A stretch of DNA of 64,000 nucleotides from Acetobacter fabarum (lineage in GTDB: Bacteria > Pseudomonadota > Alphaproteobacteria > Acetobacterales > Acetobacteraceae): the NCBI RefSeq assembly GCF_011516925.1, contig NZ_WOTG01000001.1, positions 62,001-126,000 on the forward strand, given 5' to 3'. Of the stretch, positions 16,021 to 25,372 are shown piece after piece (positions within the stretch are counted from its first letter, which is position 1; each line of letters starts with the position of its first letter). The position numbers and the translations under genes were made by a program. The notes under the pieces are model-generated. The model was not told the DNA's origin and did not search any database. It saw only the letters and a list, made by a program, of their open reading frames with translations.

Positions 16021-18005
16021 ATGAGTTCCAGAATCTGGTGGGCCAGATCATCGGGCAGGGTTGCGTTAACCGTTGCCACGGCCTGTGCCTGTTGTGCCAG
16101 CACAGCCCGCTCCTCAGGGCAGGAAAGCATCCTTACAACCCATGCGGCCAGAGACTGCTCATCGTGCACAACCTGCACGCACTCATGCAGTGCCTGATAG
16201 GCCTCCTCAAAATTATGGACCTGCGGGCCTGTTACTACAGCACAGCCAAGGCGTGCGGGCTCAAACGGGTTATGTCCTCCACCGGGGCAGACCGGTAGGC
16301 TGTTACCAATAAAGGTGCAATCCCCCAGCCTGAAGAATAGTCCCAGTTCGCCCAGCGTATCACACACCCAAAAAGCATCTCGTTCTGTGGGGAGGGCATT
16401 CTGCGCCCGCCTTGGCGCTGAGTTTAAACGGGATGCGATGTCTGCCCCGCGCTCGGGGTGACGCGGCACAATAATGCTCAGCAAGCTGGGGTATGTCTGG
16501 CGAATAATGTGTGCTGCACGCGCTATGACCTCCTCCTCCCCCGCATGGGTGGAGGCGGCTACAAATACGGGGCGTTCCCCTATAACTACCCGCAAATCGG
16601 CCAGAACCTGAGCATCCACAGGCAAAGGAGGAGCCGCGGTTTTCAGGTCTCCCGGAGAGAGTTGTGAGTTCGCTCCCAAAGACCGCAGGCGCTGTGCATC
16701 CTCCTCCGTCCGGGCAGAAACCCATGCAAATGGGGCCAGCATGCGCTGCGCAACACCGGGCACACGCTGCCAGAACCGGAAGGACGATGCAGACATCCGC
16801 CCGTTGACCAGCACTACAGGCAGGTTACGGGCGTGGCATGCCCCCAGTACCGTGGGCCACAACTCACTCTCGGTAAAAACAGCGGCCTGTGGTGCCCAAT
16901 GGTTTAAAAACCGCTGGCACCACCTTGGCACATCCAAGGGCATGAACTGGTGCACAACCCGGTCGTGCGCAAAGCGCTGCGCCACAATGGTGCTGGCTGT
17001 AACCGTGCCCGTTGTCACCAGTACAGTAATATGTGCGTTCTGCCGCAAACAAGCCTGCACCAGCGGCAGAATAGACAAAGCCTCTCCCACACTGGCGGCA
17101 TGAAACCACAAAAGTTTGCCAGACGGGCGAGGGCAGGTGGCAAAACCCATTTTTTCGCGCACCCGCCCAGCAACTTCCTTCCCCTTGCTCTGCCGCCAGC
17201 GCAGATAAAGCGGAAGAGCTGGTGCCAGCAACGCCCCCACACCTTTCCATATATGCGAAGGGCATGTGACCTGCGGCCGGAGAGCAATATGCCCGGCGGC
17301 TGCGTGCTGCTGCTCCACCTGAGCCTGCTCCATAAGGTTGTTCATGTGGGTTTGCAGGTTAAAGGCCGGATCCTGCATCTGGCAATCCGGGGTAGGCCAC
17401 AAAGGTGCACCACTCACAAACACACCGCGCCCAAAGGGAAGGGGGAAAAACATTTTATCCCATGATTTAAGCCGTATGGCCCGGCAGGATGCCCCCATGG
17501 GAATAACAGGTTTGCCCACCAGCCGCGCCAGCGCTTCGGCCCCCTGCTGTGTCTGCCTACGTGGCCCACATGGCCCATCGGGGGTAATGGCAACCAGACA
17601 GCCATGCAGCAGGCTGGCGCGCATACGTAGCATGGCCGCAGCGCCCCCCTTGCTTTTACCTCTTGTATTTGATGAACCGGCTATGGACCAGATCCGCCAC
17701 GGCGCAACCACATCGGCTATCACCCGGCCATCGCTATTGCGGCTCACCAGAACCCGCAGATGCACTGCGGGATTCTGGCGCTCAGCCCACCACCACAGGG
17801 CGGGAGTTAGGGGCAGTACCTCGTGCCAGAAAGCCACAACGGCTGTCCGCCCCTCCTGACTGGTCAGGTAAAGGTAGGATTGCGGGTCAATTTTAAAGGT
17901 CCATCGCGTGGTCCGCAATGCGAACCCGAGGTAGGCCCGGATGGCCCCCACAACAATGGATCGAAAAAGCCCGCTTGCACTCTTCCACACCCGTGGCACA
18001 GCCAT
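16014..18005 (-). CDS. waaA: Fusion of a DUF374 acyltransferase-like domain with Kdo transferase WaaA
   Basis: 663 residues, against about 425 for a stand-alone Kdo transferase. Residues about 45-235 are a DUF374 domain: FWHEVLP with the likely catalytic His61, and TPDGPCGPRRQTQQG (141-155). A short linker (about 225-250) leads into a complete WaaA domain (about 252-663). That domain starts at a membrane-associated LLAPALPLYLRWRQSKGKE, has HAASVGE (302-308) with the catalytic Glu308, and later GGGHNPFEPA. WaaA moves Kdo from CMP-Kdo to lipid IVA. Some DUF374 proteins (LpxJ of epsilonproteobacteria) are lipid A secondary acyltransferases. The frame is continuous with no stop or slippery site. 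It begins 4 nt after DUF934 and overlaps lpxK. Confidence 0.92.
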   Translation of the reverse strand: MAVPRVWKSASGLFRSIVVGAIRAYLGFALRTTRWTFKIDPQSYLYLTSQEGRTAVVAFWHEVLPLTPALWWWAERQNPAVHLRVLVSRNSDGRVIADVVAPWRIWSIAGSSNTRGKSKGGAAAMLRMRASLLHGCLVAITPDGPCGPRRQTQQGAEALARLVGKPVIPMGASCRAIRLKSWDKMFFPLPFGRGVFVSGAPLWPTPDCQMQDPAFNLQTHMNNLMEQAQVEQQHAAAGHIALRPQVTCPSHIWKGVGALLAPALPLYLRWRQSKGKEVAGRVREKMGFATCPRPSGKLLWFHAASVGEALSILPLVQACLRQNAHITVLVTTGTVTASTIVAQRFAHDRVVHQFMPLDVPRWCQRFLNHWAPQAAVFTESELWPTVLGACHARNLPVVLVNGRMSASSFRFWQRVPGVAQRMLAPFAWVSARTEEDAQRLRSLGANSQLSPGDLKTAAPPLPVDAQVLADLRVVIGERPVFVAASTHAGEEEVIARAAHIIRQTYPSLLSIIVPRHPERGADIASRLNSAPRRAQNALPTERDAFWVCDTLGELGLFFRLGDCTFIGNSLPVCPGGGHNPFEPARLGCAVVTGPQVHNFEEAYQALHECVQVVHDEQSLAAWVVRMLSCPEERAVLAQQAQAVATVNATLPDDLAHQILELIW

Positions 18006-18009
18006 ACTC

Positions 18010-18501
18010 TCAGGGAGTCAGGAACCGCCTGAATGCAAATCCTTCCGGGCGTTCGTTCAGAACGGACGGCTGGTAAGCAACCGTTATCCGCTCATGCGCC
18101 TGCTGCCACACCGCCAGATCGCTCTGCTCGGGAATAACAAGCTGGCTAACACCACAGCGGAGCAGGAACTCATACTGATCCGGCAGAAAATGCCCCGTTA
18201 CACGCACGGCACCGGCAAAATGCAGATGCTCGCGCAAGGAGCGGGCCTGTGTAAATGCCCGTCCATCCCGGAAAATAGGAAAGTTCAGGCTGACAAGGTC
18301 AAGGCGGGGCAGGGCTTCCTTTAGGTCGCTCACCCGCTCGTCAGGCTTGAGCACAATGCCCAGACGCCCTTTGCCATTCCGCCCAAGCCCTTCGGACAAC
18401 CGGGAAAGAGGCAGCAGAATGTCGCCATCAGGTAGGGGCTGGCCATCCTCAACCAGCGTCCATCCATCCTGTACAATCTGACCGTTCTCAAGCAGTGGCA
18501 T
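18010..18501 (-). CDS. DUF934 protein of the sulfite reductase cluster
   Basis: 163 residues. It matches the DUF934 family found next to sulfite reductase or cysH genes in Alpha- and Betaproteobacteria: central GRLGIVLKPDE, DLVSLNFPIFRDGRAFTQARSLRE, a GHFLPDQYEFLLRCG block, and the end PEGFAFRRFL. The start overlaps the cysI end by 14 nt, so translation is coupled to cysI. The biochemical role is not established. The constant association with CysI suggests a helper for sulfite reduction. The WaaA fusion starts 4 nt after its stop. Confidence 0.85.
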   Translation of the reverse strand: MPLLENGQIVQDGWTLVEDGQPLPDGDILLPLSRLSEGLGRNGKGRLGIVLKPDERVSDLKEALPRLDLVSLNFPIFRDGRAFTQARSLREHLHFAGAVRVTGHFLPDQYEFLLRCGVSQLVIPEQSDLAVWQQAHERITVAYQPSVLNERPEGFAFRRFLTP

Positions 18502-20179
18502 AAGCTGCGTCCTTGAATGGCGCGGCGCCTAGGCGGCGGCAGGTTTCAATAAAACGTTCGCCCGGCTTGCGCTGGACCAGATAGGTATCAACAATTCTGG
18601 CAATTGCATCAACCGTTTCATCCTCAGACATGGCCGAGCCAATAATCTGGCCGATGGAAGCATCTTCCCCGCTATTACCGCCCAGAGTGATCTGGAACGC
18701 TTCTTCCCCACGTTTATCAACACCCAGAATACCAATATGCCCGGCGTGGTGATGACCGCAGGCATTGATGCAGCCTGAAATATTAAGCCGCAGCGCGCCA
18801 ATTTCCTGCTGCAGGGCAGCGTTGGAGAAGCGCTGGCTCAGCTTCTGGGCAATGGGGATGGAACGGGCATTGGCCAGTGCGCAGTAATCCAGCCCCGGGC
18901 AGGCAATAATATCGGTTATCATGCCGATATTGGCCGTGCCCAGACCATTGGCGCTTAGCACCTGCCACAGCGCGAACAGGCTATCCTTGCGCACATGCCC
19001 CAGCACCACGTTCTGCAGGTGTGTGATCCGCAGTTCGCCGAAGCTGTACTGGTCCGCCAGATCTGCCAGCAGGTCCATCTGGGCAGATGTAACATCCCCC
19101 GGAATACCGCCAGCAGGCTTGCACGAAATGGTTACACTGCAATACCCGTCCTGCTGGTGCGGGTGGGTATTGGTGCCTACCCATGCGGCAAAGGCGGGGT
19201 CCACCTTGGTCTGGGCTGCCAGCTGGGCAGTACCGGCAGAGGCATCCTCAAACACTGGAGTAGCAAAGCGGGCGCGAATGGCAGCCACGACCTCGGGCTG
19301 CAAACGGTACCGGCTGCGATCCATGGCCATGAACTCGGCATTGACCTCATCACGGAACGCGCCAAGGCCCAGAGCCTGCACAAGGATTTTAATCCGGGCC
19401 TTGTAAATGTTATCGCGCCGCCCATACGCATTATAGACGCGCAGAACAGCTTCCAGGTACGCGATCAGGTCTTCTTCTGGCAGGTCATCGCGCAGTTTTA
19501 CGCCAATAACCGGGGTACGCCCCAGACCGCCGCCAACATAGACCTCGAATACCGCGCGCCCATTTTCCCCCTTACGTGCGAGCAGCCCGATGTCATGAAA
19601 ACGGGCGGCAACACGGTCCTGCGCACTGCCCGAAATGGCAATTTTGAATTTACGCGGCAAAAACGTAAATTCGGGGTGCAGGGTGGACCACTGGCGCAGA
19701 ATTTCCGCATGTACGCGCGGGTCCAGAACTTCATCACGGGCAGCACCGGCAAACTGGTCGGATGTGACGTTGCGGATGCAGTTCCCGCTGGTCTGGATGG
19801 CGTGCATTTCCGCGTCAGCCAGAATATTCAGAATATCAGGCGTATCTTCCAGCCGGATCCAGTTGAACTGGATATTCTGGCGCGTGGTAAAGTGCCCGTA
19901 ATCCCGGTCATACCGCCGGGCAATATGAGCCAGCGTGCGCATCTGGTTGGCACTGACAATACCGTAGGGAATAGCCACCCGCAGCATGTAGGCATGCAGT
20001 TGCAGGTAAAGGCCGTTCATCAGGCGCAGGGGTTTGAACTCATCTTCGCTCAGGGCGCCAGAAATCCGGCGTTGCACCTGATCACGGAACTGTTCGACCC
20101 GCTGTTTGAGGAATGTCCGGTCAACCGCGTCATACGCATACCGGCCGACGTCTGCTGGGGGCTGGGGAGAGTGGGGCAT
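18488..20179 (-). CDS. cysI: Sulfite reductase, siroheme/4Fe-4S (CysI-type) subunit
   Basis: Six-electron reduction of sulfite to sulfide. It has 563 residues. Two nitrite/sulfite-reductase ferredoxin-like and catalytic repeats are seen. The cluster ligands are C-X5-C in CPGLDYC and C-X3-C in CINAC (followed by GHHHAGHIG), which jointly hold the 4Fe-4S cluster and siroheme. TSGNCIRNVT is the conserved first-repeat motif. No CysJ flavoprotein is encoded here, so the electron donor may be ferredoxin or another reductase. CysG for siroheme is also not in the window. It lies between DUF2849 and DUF934, a typical alphaproteobacterial triplet. Confidence 0.94.
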   Translation of the reverse strand: MPHSPQPPADVGRYAYDAVDRTFLKQRVEQFRDQVQRRISGALSEDEFKPLRLMNGLYLQLHAYMLRVAIPYGIVSANQMRTLAHIARRYDRDYGHFTTRQNIQFNWIRLEDTPDILNILADAEMHAIQTSGNCIRNVTSDQFAGAARDEVLDPRVHAEILRQWSTLHPEFTFLPRKFKIAISGSAQDRVAARFHDIGLLARKGENGRAVFEVYVGGGLGRTPVIGVKLRDDLPEEDLIAYLEAVLRVYNAYGRRDNIYKARIKILVQALGLGAFRDEVNAEFMAMDRSRYRLQPEVVAAIRARFATPVFEDASAGTAQLAAQTKVDPAFAAWVGTNTHPHQQDGYCSVTISCKPAGGIPGDVTSAQMDLLADLADQYSFGELRITHLQNVVLGHVRKDSLFALWQVLSANGLGTANIGMITDIIACPGLDYCALANARSIPIAQKLSQRFSNAALQQEIGALRLNISGCINACGHHHAGHIGILGVDKRGEEAFQITLGGNSGEDASIGQIIGSAMSEDETVDAIARIVDTYLVQRKPGERFIETCRRLGAAPFKDAAYATA

Positions 20180-20202
20180 GGTTTTGGTCCGTCGGGTTTT
20201 AT

Positions 20203-20556
20203 TCAGGAGCCACTTGCAGCAGCGGGGGCGGGCTGCCAGAGGGGCGTAAATTCAGCATGAACACTCGGGCCCGCGGCACGGATACGCTCGCGCGTAGTGC
20301 GGGGGCGCGGGCCGTGCGCGGTCTCTTCCACCTGCACACCGTAAACCCCCACCACATTATCCGCCCCTGCACGGGCATTTTGGGAACGTAGCAGGTCTTC
20401 CATTCCATCATTGGGGAACAGGCATGCCTGACCAATGGTCAACTGCCATTTTCCCTGCGCATCCAGCCAGACAATCCGGCCATCAAGCAGACGGTTAGCT
20501 GTAACAACACTACAACCTTCAGTATCACGACGATTATTCCTGCGATCCACGCTCAT
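20203..20556 (-). CDS. DUF2849 protein of the sulfite reductase cluster
   Basis: 117 residues. The pattern VVTANRLLDGRIVWLDAQGKW at 18-38 and the later VVGVYGVQVEE fit DUF2849, a small family regularly found just upstream of cysI. Function unknown. Ala/Pro-rich tail. It ends 23 nt before cysI and starts 75 nt after cysA, a gap that could hold an extra promoter. Confidence 0.8.
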   Translation of the reverse strand: MSVDRRNNRRDTEGCSVVTANRLLDGRIVWLDAQGKWQLTIGQACLFPNDGMEDLLRSQNARAGADNVVGVYGVQVEETAHGPRPRTTRERIRAAGPSVHAEFTPLWQPAPAAASGS

Positions 20557-20580
20557 ACCTTTCCGCGTATTCCACGACAG

Positions 20581-20597
20581 AAAATTACATAAATTTT
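20581..20597 (-). promoter_or_regulatory. AT-rich inverted repeat upstream of DUF2849-cysI
   Basis: AAAATT (20581-20586) and AATTTT (20592-20597) flank 5 bp in the cysA-DUF2849 gap. The gap is clearly AT-richer than the flanking coding DNA. This is consistent with a secondary promoter or operator for DUF2849-cysI-DUF934. Inference only. Confidence 0.3.
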
Positions 20598-20631
20598 CGT
20601 CTTTATCAACATATCACGCATCAGACGCGTA

Positions 20632-21696
20632 TCATGCACACAAAAGTCCCTGACGGAACAGGCGGGAACGGCTGATGTCCAGCGCGACCCCCTGCACCTG
20701 CACATCGGCCTCATCCACCGGGCGGTAAAACGGCACAACCCGCTCCCCAAGCTGGAGCGTATAATGCCTGTAGCCATTCCGCGTACCCCGGGGGGCTGCG
20801 TAAATGCTCAGCACATCCTGTTCGGAGGCCGGCTTTTGTATGTTCATTTCATACGGGCGGATCATGGCAACGGCAGGGCCGTCTGTCACACCCTCGGGAA
20901 CGGCAAAAGGCAGGACCAGCGCGTCATCCGGGATCATGCGGCCATGCCGGACTTCCCCGGGGAAAGACACGGCTTCCCCCAGAAACTCCATCACAAATTC
21001 AGTCGCGGGCTGCTCATCCAGATCCATGGGGGAGGCATCCTGCACAATTCTGCCGGACTGCATGACCACAATACGGTCCGCCACCTCAAGGGCTTCTTCC
21101 TGATCATGCGTGACCAGAATGGTGGTCAGGCCCAGCGTATCGTGCAGTTCACGCAGCCATGTCCGGATAGAACGGCGCACAATGGGGTCCAGCGCACCAA
21201 AAGGTTCGTCCAGCAGCAGAACGCGCGGCCCTGTTGCTAGCGCGCGCGCGAGCGCCACACGCTGCCGCTGGCCACCCGACAGCTTGGCAGGGTGCTTGCC
21301 CCCCATGCCCTGCAATTGCATCAGTTCCAGCAGTTCTTCCACCCGCTGGGCAATCTGGGCGCGGGCAGGGCGCTCCGCACGAGGTTGCACATCCAGCCCA
21401 AAGGCAATGTTGCGCGCGACCGTCATATGCGGGAACAGGGCATAGTTCTGGAACACAAACCCCATGCGGCCCGCACGGTCCTTTACGCTGGTCATGGGGC
21501 TATCATCCAGCAGGATGGACCCACTGCTGCAGTTGTCCAGCCCGGCTATGGCGCGCAGCAAGGTTGTTTTACCAGCCCCCGAAGGCCCGACCAGAGCAAC
21601 AAACGCACCATCGGGCACTTTGAGAGACACGTTATCCAGCAATGGCTGCCGCGCGCCCGGAACCAGACGAACCAGATTGCAGACCTCAATACTCAC
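20632..21696 (-). CDS. cysA: Sulfate/thiosulfate ABC transporter ATPase
   Basis: Energises sulfate import with CysTW. It has 354 residues from GTG 21696, which overlaps the cysW stop (GTGA) and has AGGAG 8 nt upstream. Walker A GPSGAGKTTLLRA, the LSGGQRQRVALARAL signature, and Walker B VLLLDEPFGALD, then a switch histidine in LVTHDQEEA. The C-terminal about 120 residues form the TOBE/regulatory part, with RPYEMNIQK. That block recalls the PHDxxI-like segment of CysA. Part of cysTWA and the larger cys run. Confidence 0.93.
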   Translation of the reverse strand: MSIEVCNLVRLVPGARQPLLDNVSLKVPDGAFVALVGPSGAGKTTLLRAIAGLDNCSSGSILLDDSPMTSVKDRAGRMGFVFQNYALFPHMTVARNIAFGLDVQPRAERPARAQIAQRVEELLELMQLQGMGGKHPAKLSGGQRQRVALARALATGPRVLLLDEPFGALDPIVRRSIRTWLRELHDTLGLTTILVTHDQEEALEVADRIVVMQSGRIVQDASPMDLDEQPATEFVMEFLGEAVSFPGEVRHGRMIPDDALVLPFAVPEGVTDGPAVAMIRPYEMNIQKPASEQDVLSIYAAPRGTRNGYRHYTLQLGERVVPFYRPVDEADVQVQGVALDISRSRLFRQGLLCA

Positions 21697-22496
21697 GCCT
21701 TTTTCTCCTGCAATCTTGCAAGCCATTCCGGTGCGGACCTGAGCAGAACCGCACTCATGGCCATAAGCGCCAGCAGAGCGGCCATGGTAAAGGCCGCGAC
21801 TGACTGGTAGCCGTTATAAAGATTTTCAATATGCAACGGCATGGTTTCCGTCTCACCCGGTATATGGCCAGACACGACTGATACCGCCCCGAATTCCCCC
21901 AGAGCACGGGCAGTTGTCAGCAACACGCCGGAAAGCAGAGCCCCGCGTACACCCGGCAGGGTGACATGCCACAGAACCTGCCAGAACCCGGCTCCCGCCA
22001 GAACAGCGGCTTCCTCCGCATCACGCCCCTGCACCTCCATAACCGGCATGACCGTGCGCACGACATAAGGCAGCGTTACAAACAATGTGGCCAGAATAAT
22101 ACCCGGCACGGCAAAAGCGATATGGATATTCCATCGCTCCAACAGCGGCCCAAACCACCCTTGGGCACCAAACAGCAGCAACCAGACAAGCCCCGAAACA
22201 ACGGGCGAAATGCTCAGCGGCAGTTCCACCAGAATTTGCAGGAACTGCCGCCCCGGAAAGCGGAACTTGACCAGCACCCACGCTGCCAGAATACCGAAGA
22301 GGGTATTGAGTACAACAGCCACAACACTCACGCGCAGTGTCAGCCAGATAGCAGCCTGTGCATCGGGGTCCGACAACGTGGCCAGAGAGGCCCCAACGCC
22401 ATCCTTGAGCGCTTCGGTCAACACCAGTGCCGGGGGAGTCACAAGCACGACAAGAATAAAAAGCCAGCTTGCAGCCCATACCACATAACGGGTCAT
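21693..22496 (-). CDS. cysW: Sulfate ABC transporter permease CysW
   Basis: 267 residues with about six membrane helices. It is one of the two inner-membrane subunits of the sulfate importer. The EAA loop that docks the ATPase reads EVQGRDAEEAAVLAGAGFWQ, followed by ITLPG-like VTLPGVRGALLSG. RALGEFGAVSVVSG is a conserved CysW block. Overlaps cysT (upstream) and cysA (downstream) by 4 nt each, so the three are translationally coupled. Confidence 0.92.
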   Translation of the reverse strand: MTRYVVWAASWLFILVVLVTPPALVLTEALKDGVGASLATLSDPDAQAAIWLTLRVSVVAVVLNTLFGILAAWVLVKFRFPGRQFLQILVELPLSISPVVSGLVWLLLFGAQGWFGPLLERWNIHIAFAVPGIILATLFVTLPYVVRTVMPVMEVQGRDAEEAAVLAGAGFWQVLWHVTLPGVRGALLSGVLLTTARALGEFGAVSVVSGHIPGETETMPLHIENLYNGYQSVAAFTMAALLALMAMSAVLLRSAPEWLARLQEKKA

Positions 22497-23344
22497 GCTG
22501 GTTCACTCCACACGGCAAAGCGACGGCGCACACCACCGATCAGTGCGAGCGAAAGAAGTGAGACGCACAACAGCACAAGGGCAATGGCGGTAGCACCCGG
22601 ATAATCAAACTCCTGCAACCTGACCACGATCAGCAGAGGTGCGATTTCGCTTTTAAACGGCTGGTTACCCGCAATAAAAATAACGGACCCGTATTCCCCA
22701 ATGCCACGGGCAAAAGCCAGACCAAACCCGGTTATGAGCGCGGGCAAGACGGGGGCGGCAATAATGCGCACAAAAATCTGCCATGGCCTTGCCCCCAGCA
22801 GATGTGCGGCTTCCTCAAGTTCCTGCGGCAGGTTGCGCAGGACCGGTTCCACTGCACGCACCACAAAGGGCAGCCCCACGAACATAAGCGCCAGCACAAT
22901 GCCAGCCTTGTTATAGGAAACACTGACCCCGAAAACCGCCAGCAGGGACCCCAGCCACCCGTGCGGCCCATAGAGCGTTGCAAGCGTAATGCCTGAAACA
23001 GCCGTAGGCAGGGCCAGCGGCAGGTCGATCAGCGCATCTGCCAGACGGTGCCCCGGCAGGTTACCCCGCGCCAGAGCCCAGGCCAGCAGCAGCCCACATG
23101 GTATGTTGCATGCTGCGGCAATAGCCGCGCACGAAAAACTCGTCCACAATGCCGCCAGCATGCGACTGTCATGCAAGGCAGACAGCATGGAGCCGGTGCC
23201 ACCCTGCCACGGATAAACCAGCAGGGTAGAAAGGGGCAGGATGATGAAAAAGCCCGTCCACGCCAATGTTAGCGTGAGCGACAGCCTGTAGCCGGGCAGG
23301 GCAGAGCCGCCAGCCCTAAAAAAAGCAAGACGCGACAGAGTCAT
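22493..23344 (-). CDS. cysT: Sulfate ABC transporter permease CysT (CysU)
   Basis: 283 residues from ATG 23344. An upstream in-frame GTG (23374) would add ten polar residues and has no ribosome-binding site. Six membrane helices. The EAA loop is PQELEEAAHLLGARPWQIF, and the RGIGEYGSVIFIAGN block is diagnostic of CysT. No sulfate-binding protein gene (cysP or sbp) sits in this cluster, so the binding subunit must be encoded elsewhere if the importer is complete. About 120 bp separates it from cysNC. Confidence 0.92.
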   Translation of the reverse strand: MTLSRLAFFRAGGSALPGYRLSLTLTLAWTGFFIILPLSTLLVYPWQGGTGSMLSALHDSRMLAALWTSFSCAAIAAACNIPCGLLLAWALARGNLPGHRLADALIDLPLALPTAVSGITLATLYGPHGWLGSLLAVFGVSVSYNKAGIVLALMFVGLPFVVRAVEPVLRNLPQELEEAAHLLGARPWQIFVRIIAAPVLPALITGFGLAFARGIGEYGSVIFIAGNQPFKSEIAPLLIVVRLQEFDYPGATAIALVLLCVSLLSLALIGGVRRRFAVWSEPA

Positions 23345-23465
23345 GACATGGCACTCATATATCTGCCTGCCCACCTTTTAAAAATCGTACCTTACAGGCG
23401 AACAAGAGCGCCTGAAAAGTGGCCGCCACGACCTTTATGCCGCAGCGGCCATTCTTGCTTTAATA

Positions 23466-25346
23466 TCAGGACCGTGCGCGGGCACTACCACCGGAACGCA
23501 CACTGCCTTCCACGAAGGAAACAAGCTGGGAGACCGCTTTTTCCACGCTCCCATTGCCGGTTGCCACACGCAGGGCAGGGGCCTGTGGGGCTTCATACGG
23601 AGCATCAATGCCCGTAAAGCCGCTAATTTTCCCTGCACGGGCCGCAGCATACAGGCCTTTGGGGTCACGCTGTTCGCAGGTGCCCAGATCGGCATCCACA
23701 AACACTTCCTCAAACCCTTCACCAATAATCTGGCGAGCCAGCTCGCGGTCCGAGCGCAGGGGGGAAATCAGGGCAACCAGCACCACCTGCCCGGCATCGC
23801 GCAGAATACGCGCGACCTCTGCCGCACGGCGCACGTTTTCGGTCCGGTCGGCTTCGGTAAAGCCAAGGTCCTTGCACAGCCCTGCACGCAGCGTGTCCCC
23901 GTCCAGCACGCTTACGTCCACACCTGCGGCAAACAGAGCATTTTCTGCAGCCCGTGCCAGCGTGCTTTTACCCGCACCCGACAGCCCGGTAAGCCAGAAC
24001 ACACTGCCTTTGTGGCCCTTAACGCGCTGGCGGTCCTGCGTGGTCACAGCACTGGCACTTGGGTGAATGGCTTTATCGCCCACGGCAATTTCTGCCGGGC
24101 CAATAAGGGGAGCCCCCCCTACAATACGCTGCTGCAGGTCCACCAGAACACCACGCCCGTCCGGCGTGCCCGGTGCAAAGGCATCGAACTGAATGTTCTC
24201 TGCTGCGGCAAGCGTGATTTCAGCAAAGCCTTCGGGTGGCACTTCCGTGCCGGGGTGCATGGTCAGGTCGTCCAGATTAACAACAGACTCAATGCTGGTC
24301 ACGGTCACCGCATGTTCGGCCGTGGCCAGCCGCAGGCGGAAGCTCTCGCCCACACGCAAAGGCTCCTGCCGCAGCCAGAACAGACGGGTCCGCACGCGTG
24401 ATGCCTGAGTGGGCGGGGTATCCACATGGTGCAGCAGATCGCCCCGATCGGGAATAACGTCCGGCTCCAGCGTAACCGCAATGGACTGGCCTGCCGAAGC
24501 ACTCACATGCGGGGCAGTGTGCCAGCCTTCAATCGAGGCAATGCGGGCAGGGGTTTTCTGGGTGCCAATAACAACCGTATCACCCACACGCACCCGACCG
24601 CGCTCAATACGGCCAGCCACGTAACGCTTATCCCCAAAGCGATAAACGTCCTGCACGGGCAGGCGCAGCGCCAGTTCCGAGCGGGAAGCGGGCGTGGGCA
24701 CGCGTGCCAGTGCTTCGGTCAGGGTTGGGCCGTTGTACCAGGGCATGCGGTCGGAGCGGCTGGCAATGTTGTCCCCATCCCGGGCGGAGGCGGGAACAAA
24801 ATAGGCGGCTTCCAGCCCCAGCTTGCCCAGAAGTTCGTTAACCGAAACCTCAACAGCTTCAACCTTGGCCTGATCGAACTCAAGCAGGTCCACCTTGTTG
24901 AGCAGAACAATAACATGCCTGATCCCGATCAGGTGCAGCAGCATGGCGTGGCGGCGGGTCTGCTCACGTGCACCTTCCACGGCATCCACCACCAGCACGG
25001 CGGCCTCTGCATCGGCCGCACCGGTAATCATGTTCCGCAGGAACTGGCGGTGGCCGGGAGCATCCACAATAACGTATTCGCGCGAACCAAGCCGGAAGGG
25101 AATGCGCGTGGAATCAACCGTAACGCCCTGATCACGCTCGATCTGCAAGGAATCGAGCAGGAAGCTCCATTCAATCTTCAGGCCGCGCTTTTTGGAGGAT
25201 TCAATGATCTGGGCAACCTTGCCGTCCTGCAGGTTATCCGTGTCATGCAAAAGACGCCCGATAAGCGTGGATTTGCCGTGGTCAACATGCCCCACGATAA
25301 CGATAGGGGTTGCGGCATCCTGAGAGGAAGAAATCGTATCACTCAT
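23466..25346 (-). CDS. cysNC: Bifunctional sulfate adenylyltransferase GTPase subunit / APS kinase
   Basis: 626 residues, a natural fusion also known as NodQ type. The N-terminal GTPase (about 12-440) resembles EF-Tu: GHVDHGKST (19-27), DAPGH and NKVD motifs. It drives ATP sulfurylase with CysD. The C-terminal APS kinase (about 444-610) has P-loop GLSGAGKST (454-462), LDGDTLR and ISPLRSDR with the serine typical of CysC, and [14 protein letters not shown]. The fusion makes PAPS directly from sulfate. It starts 26 nt after cysD. The paired CysH has iron-sulfur-type cysteines (see findings). Confidence 0.95.
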   Translation of the reverse strand: MSDTISSSQDAATPIVIVGHVDHGKSTLIGRLLHDTDNLQDGKVAQIIESSKKRGLKIEWSFLLDSLQIERDQGVTVDSTRIPFRLGSREYVIVDAPGHRQFLRNMITGAADAEAAVLVVDAVEGAREQTRRHAMLLHLIGIRHVIVLLNKVDLLEFDQAKVEAVEVSVNELLGKLGLEAAYFVPASARDGDNIASRSDRMPWYNGPTLTEALARVPTPASRSELALRLPVQDVYRFGDKRYVAGRIERGRVRVGDTVVIGTQKTPARIASIEGWHTAPHVSASAGQSIAVTLEPDVIPDRGDLLHHVDTPPTQASRVRTRLFWLRQEPLRVGESFRLRLATAEHAVTVTSIESVVNLDDLTMHPGTEVPPEGFAEITLAAAENIQFDAFAPGTPDGRGVLVDLQQRIVGGAPLIGPAEIAVGDKAIHPSASAVTTQDRQRVKGHKGSVFWLTGLSGAGKSTLARAAENALFAAGVDVSVLDGDTLRAGLCKDLGFTEADRTENVRRAAEVARILRDAGQVVLVALISPLRSDRELARQIIGEGFEEVFVDADLGTCEQRDPKGLYAAARAGKISGFTGIDAPYEAPQAPALRVATGNGSVEKAVSQLVSFVEGSVRSGGSARARS

Positions 25347-25372
25347 TTTCGTTTTTTCCGATCCACGCTCTA

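Noticed and set aside
18995-20260. 421-codon plus-strand open frame opposite cysI
   Set aside because: It mirrors the cysI codon pattern in a GC-rich gene. The protein has no family features and no ribosome-binding site, and cysI is certain.
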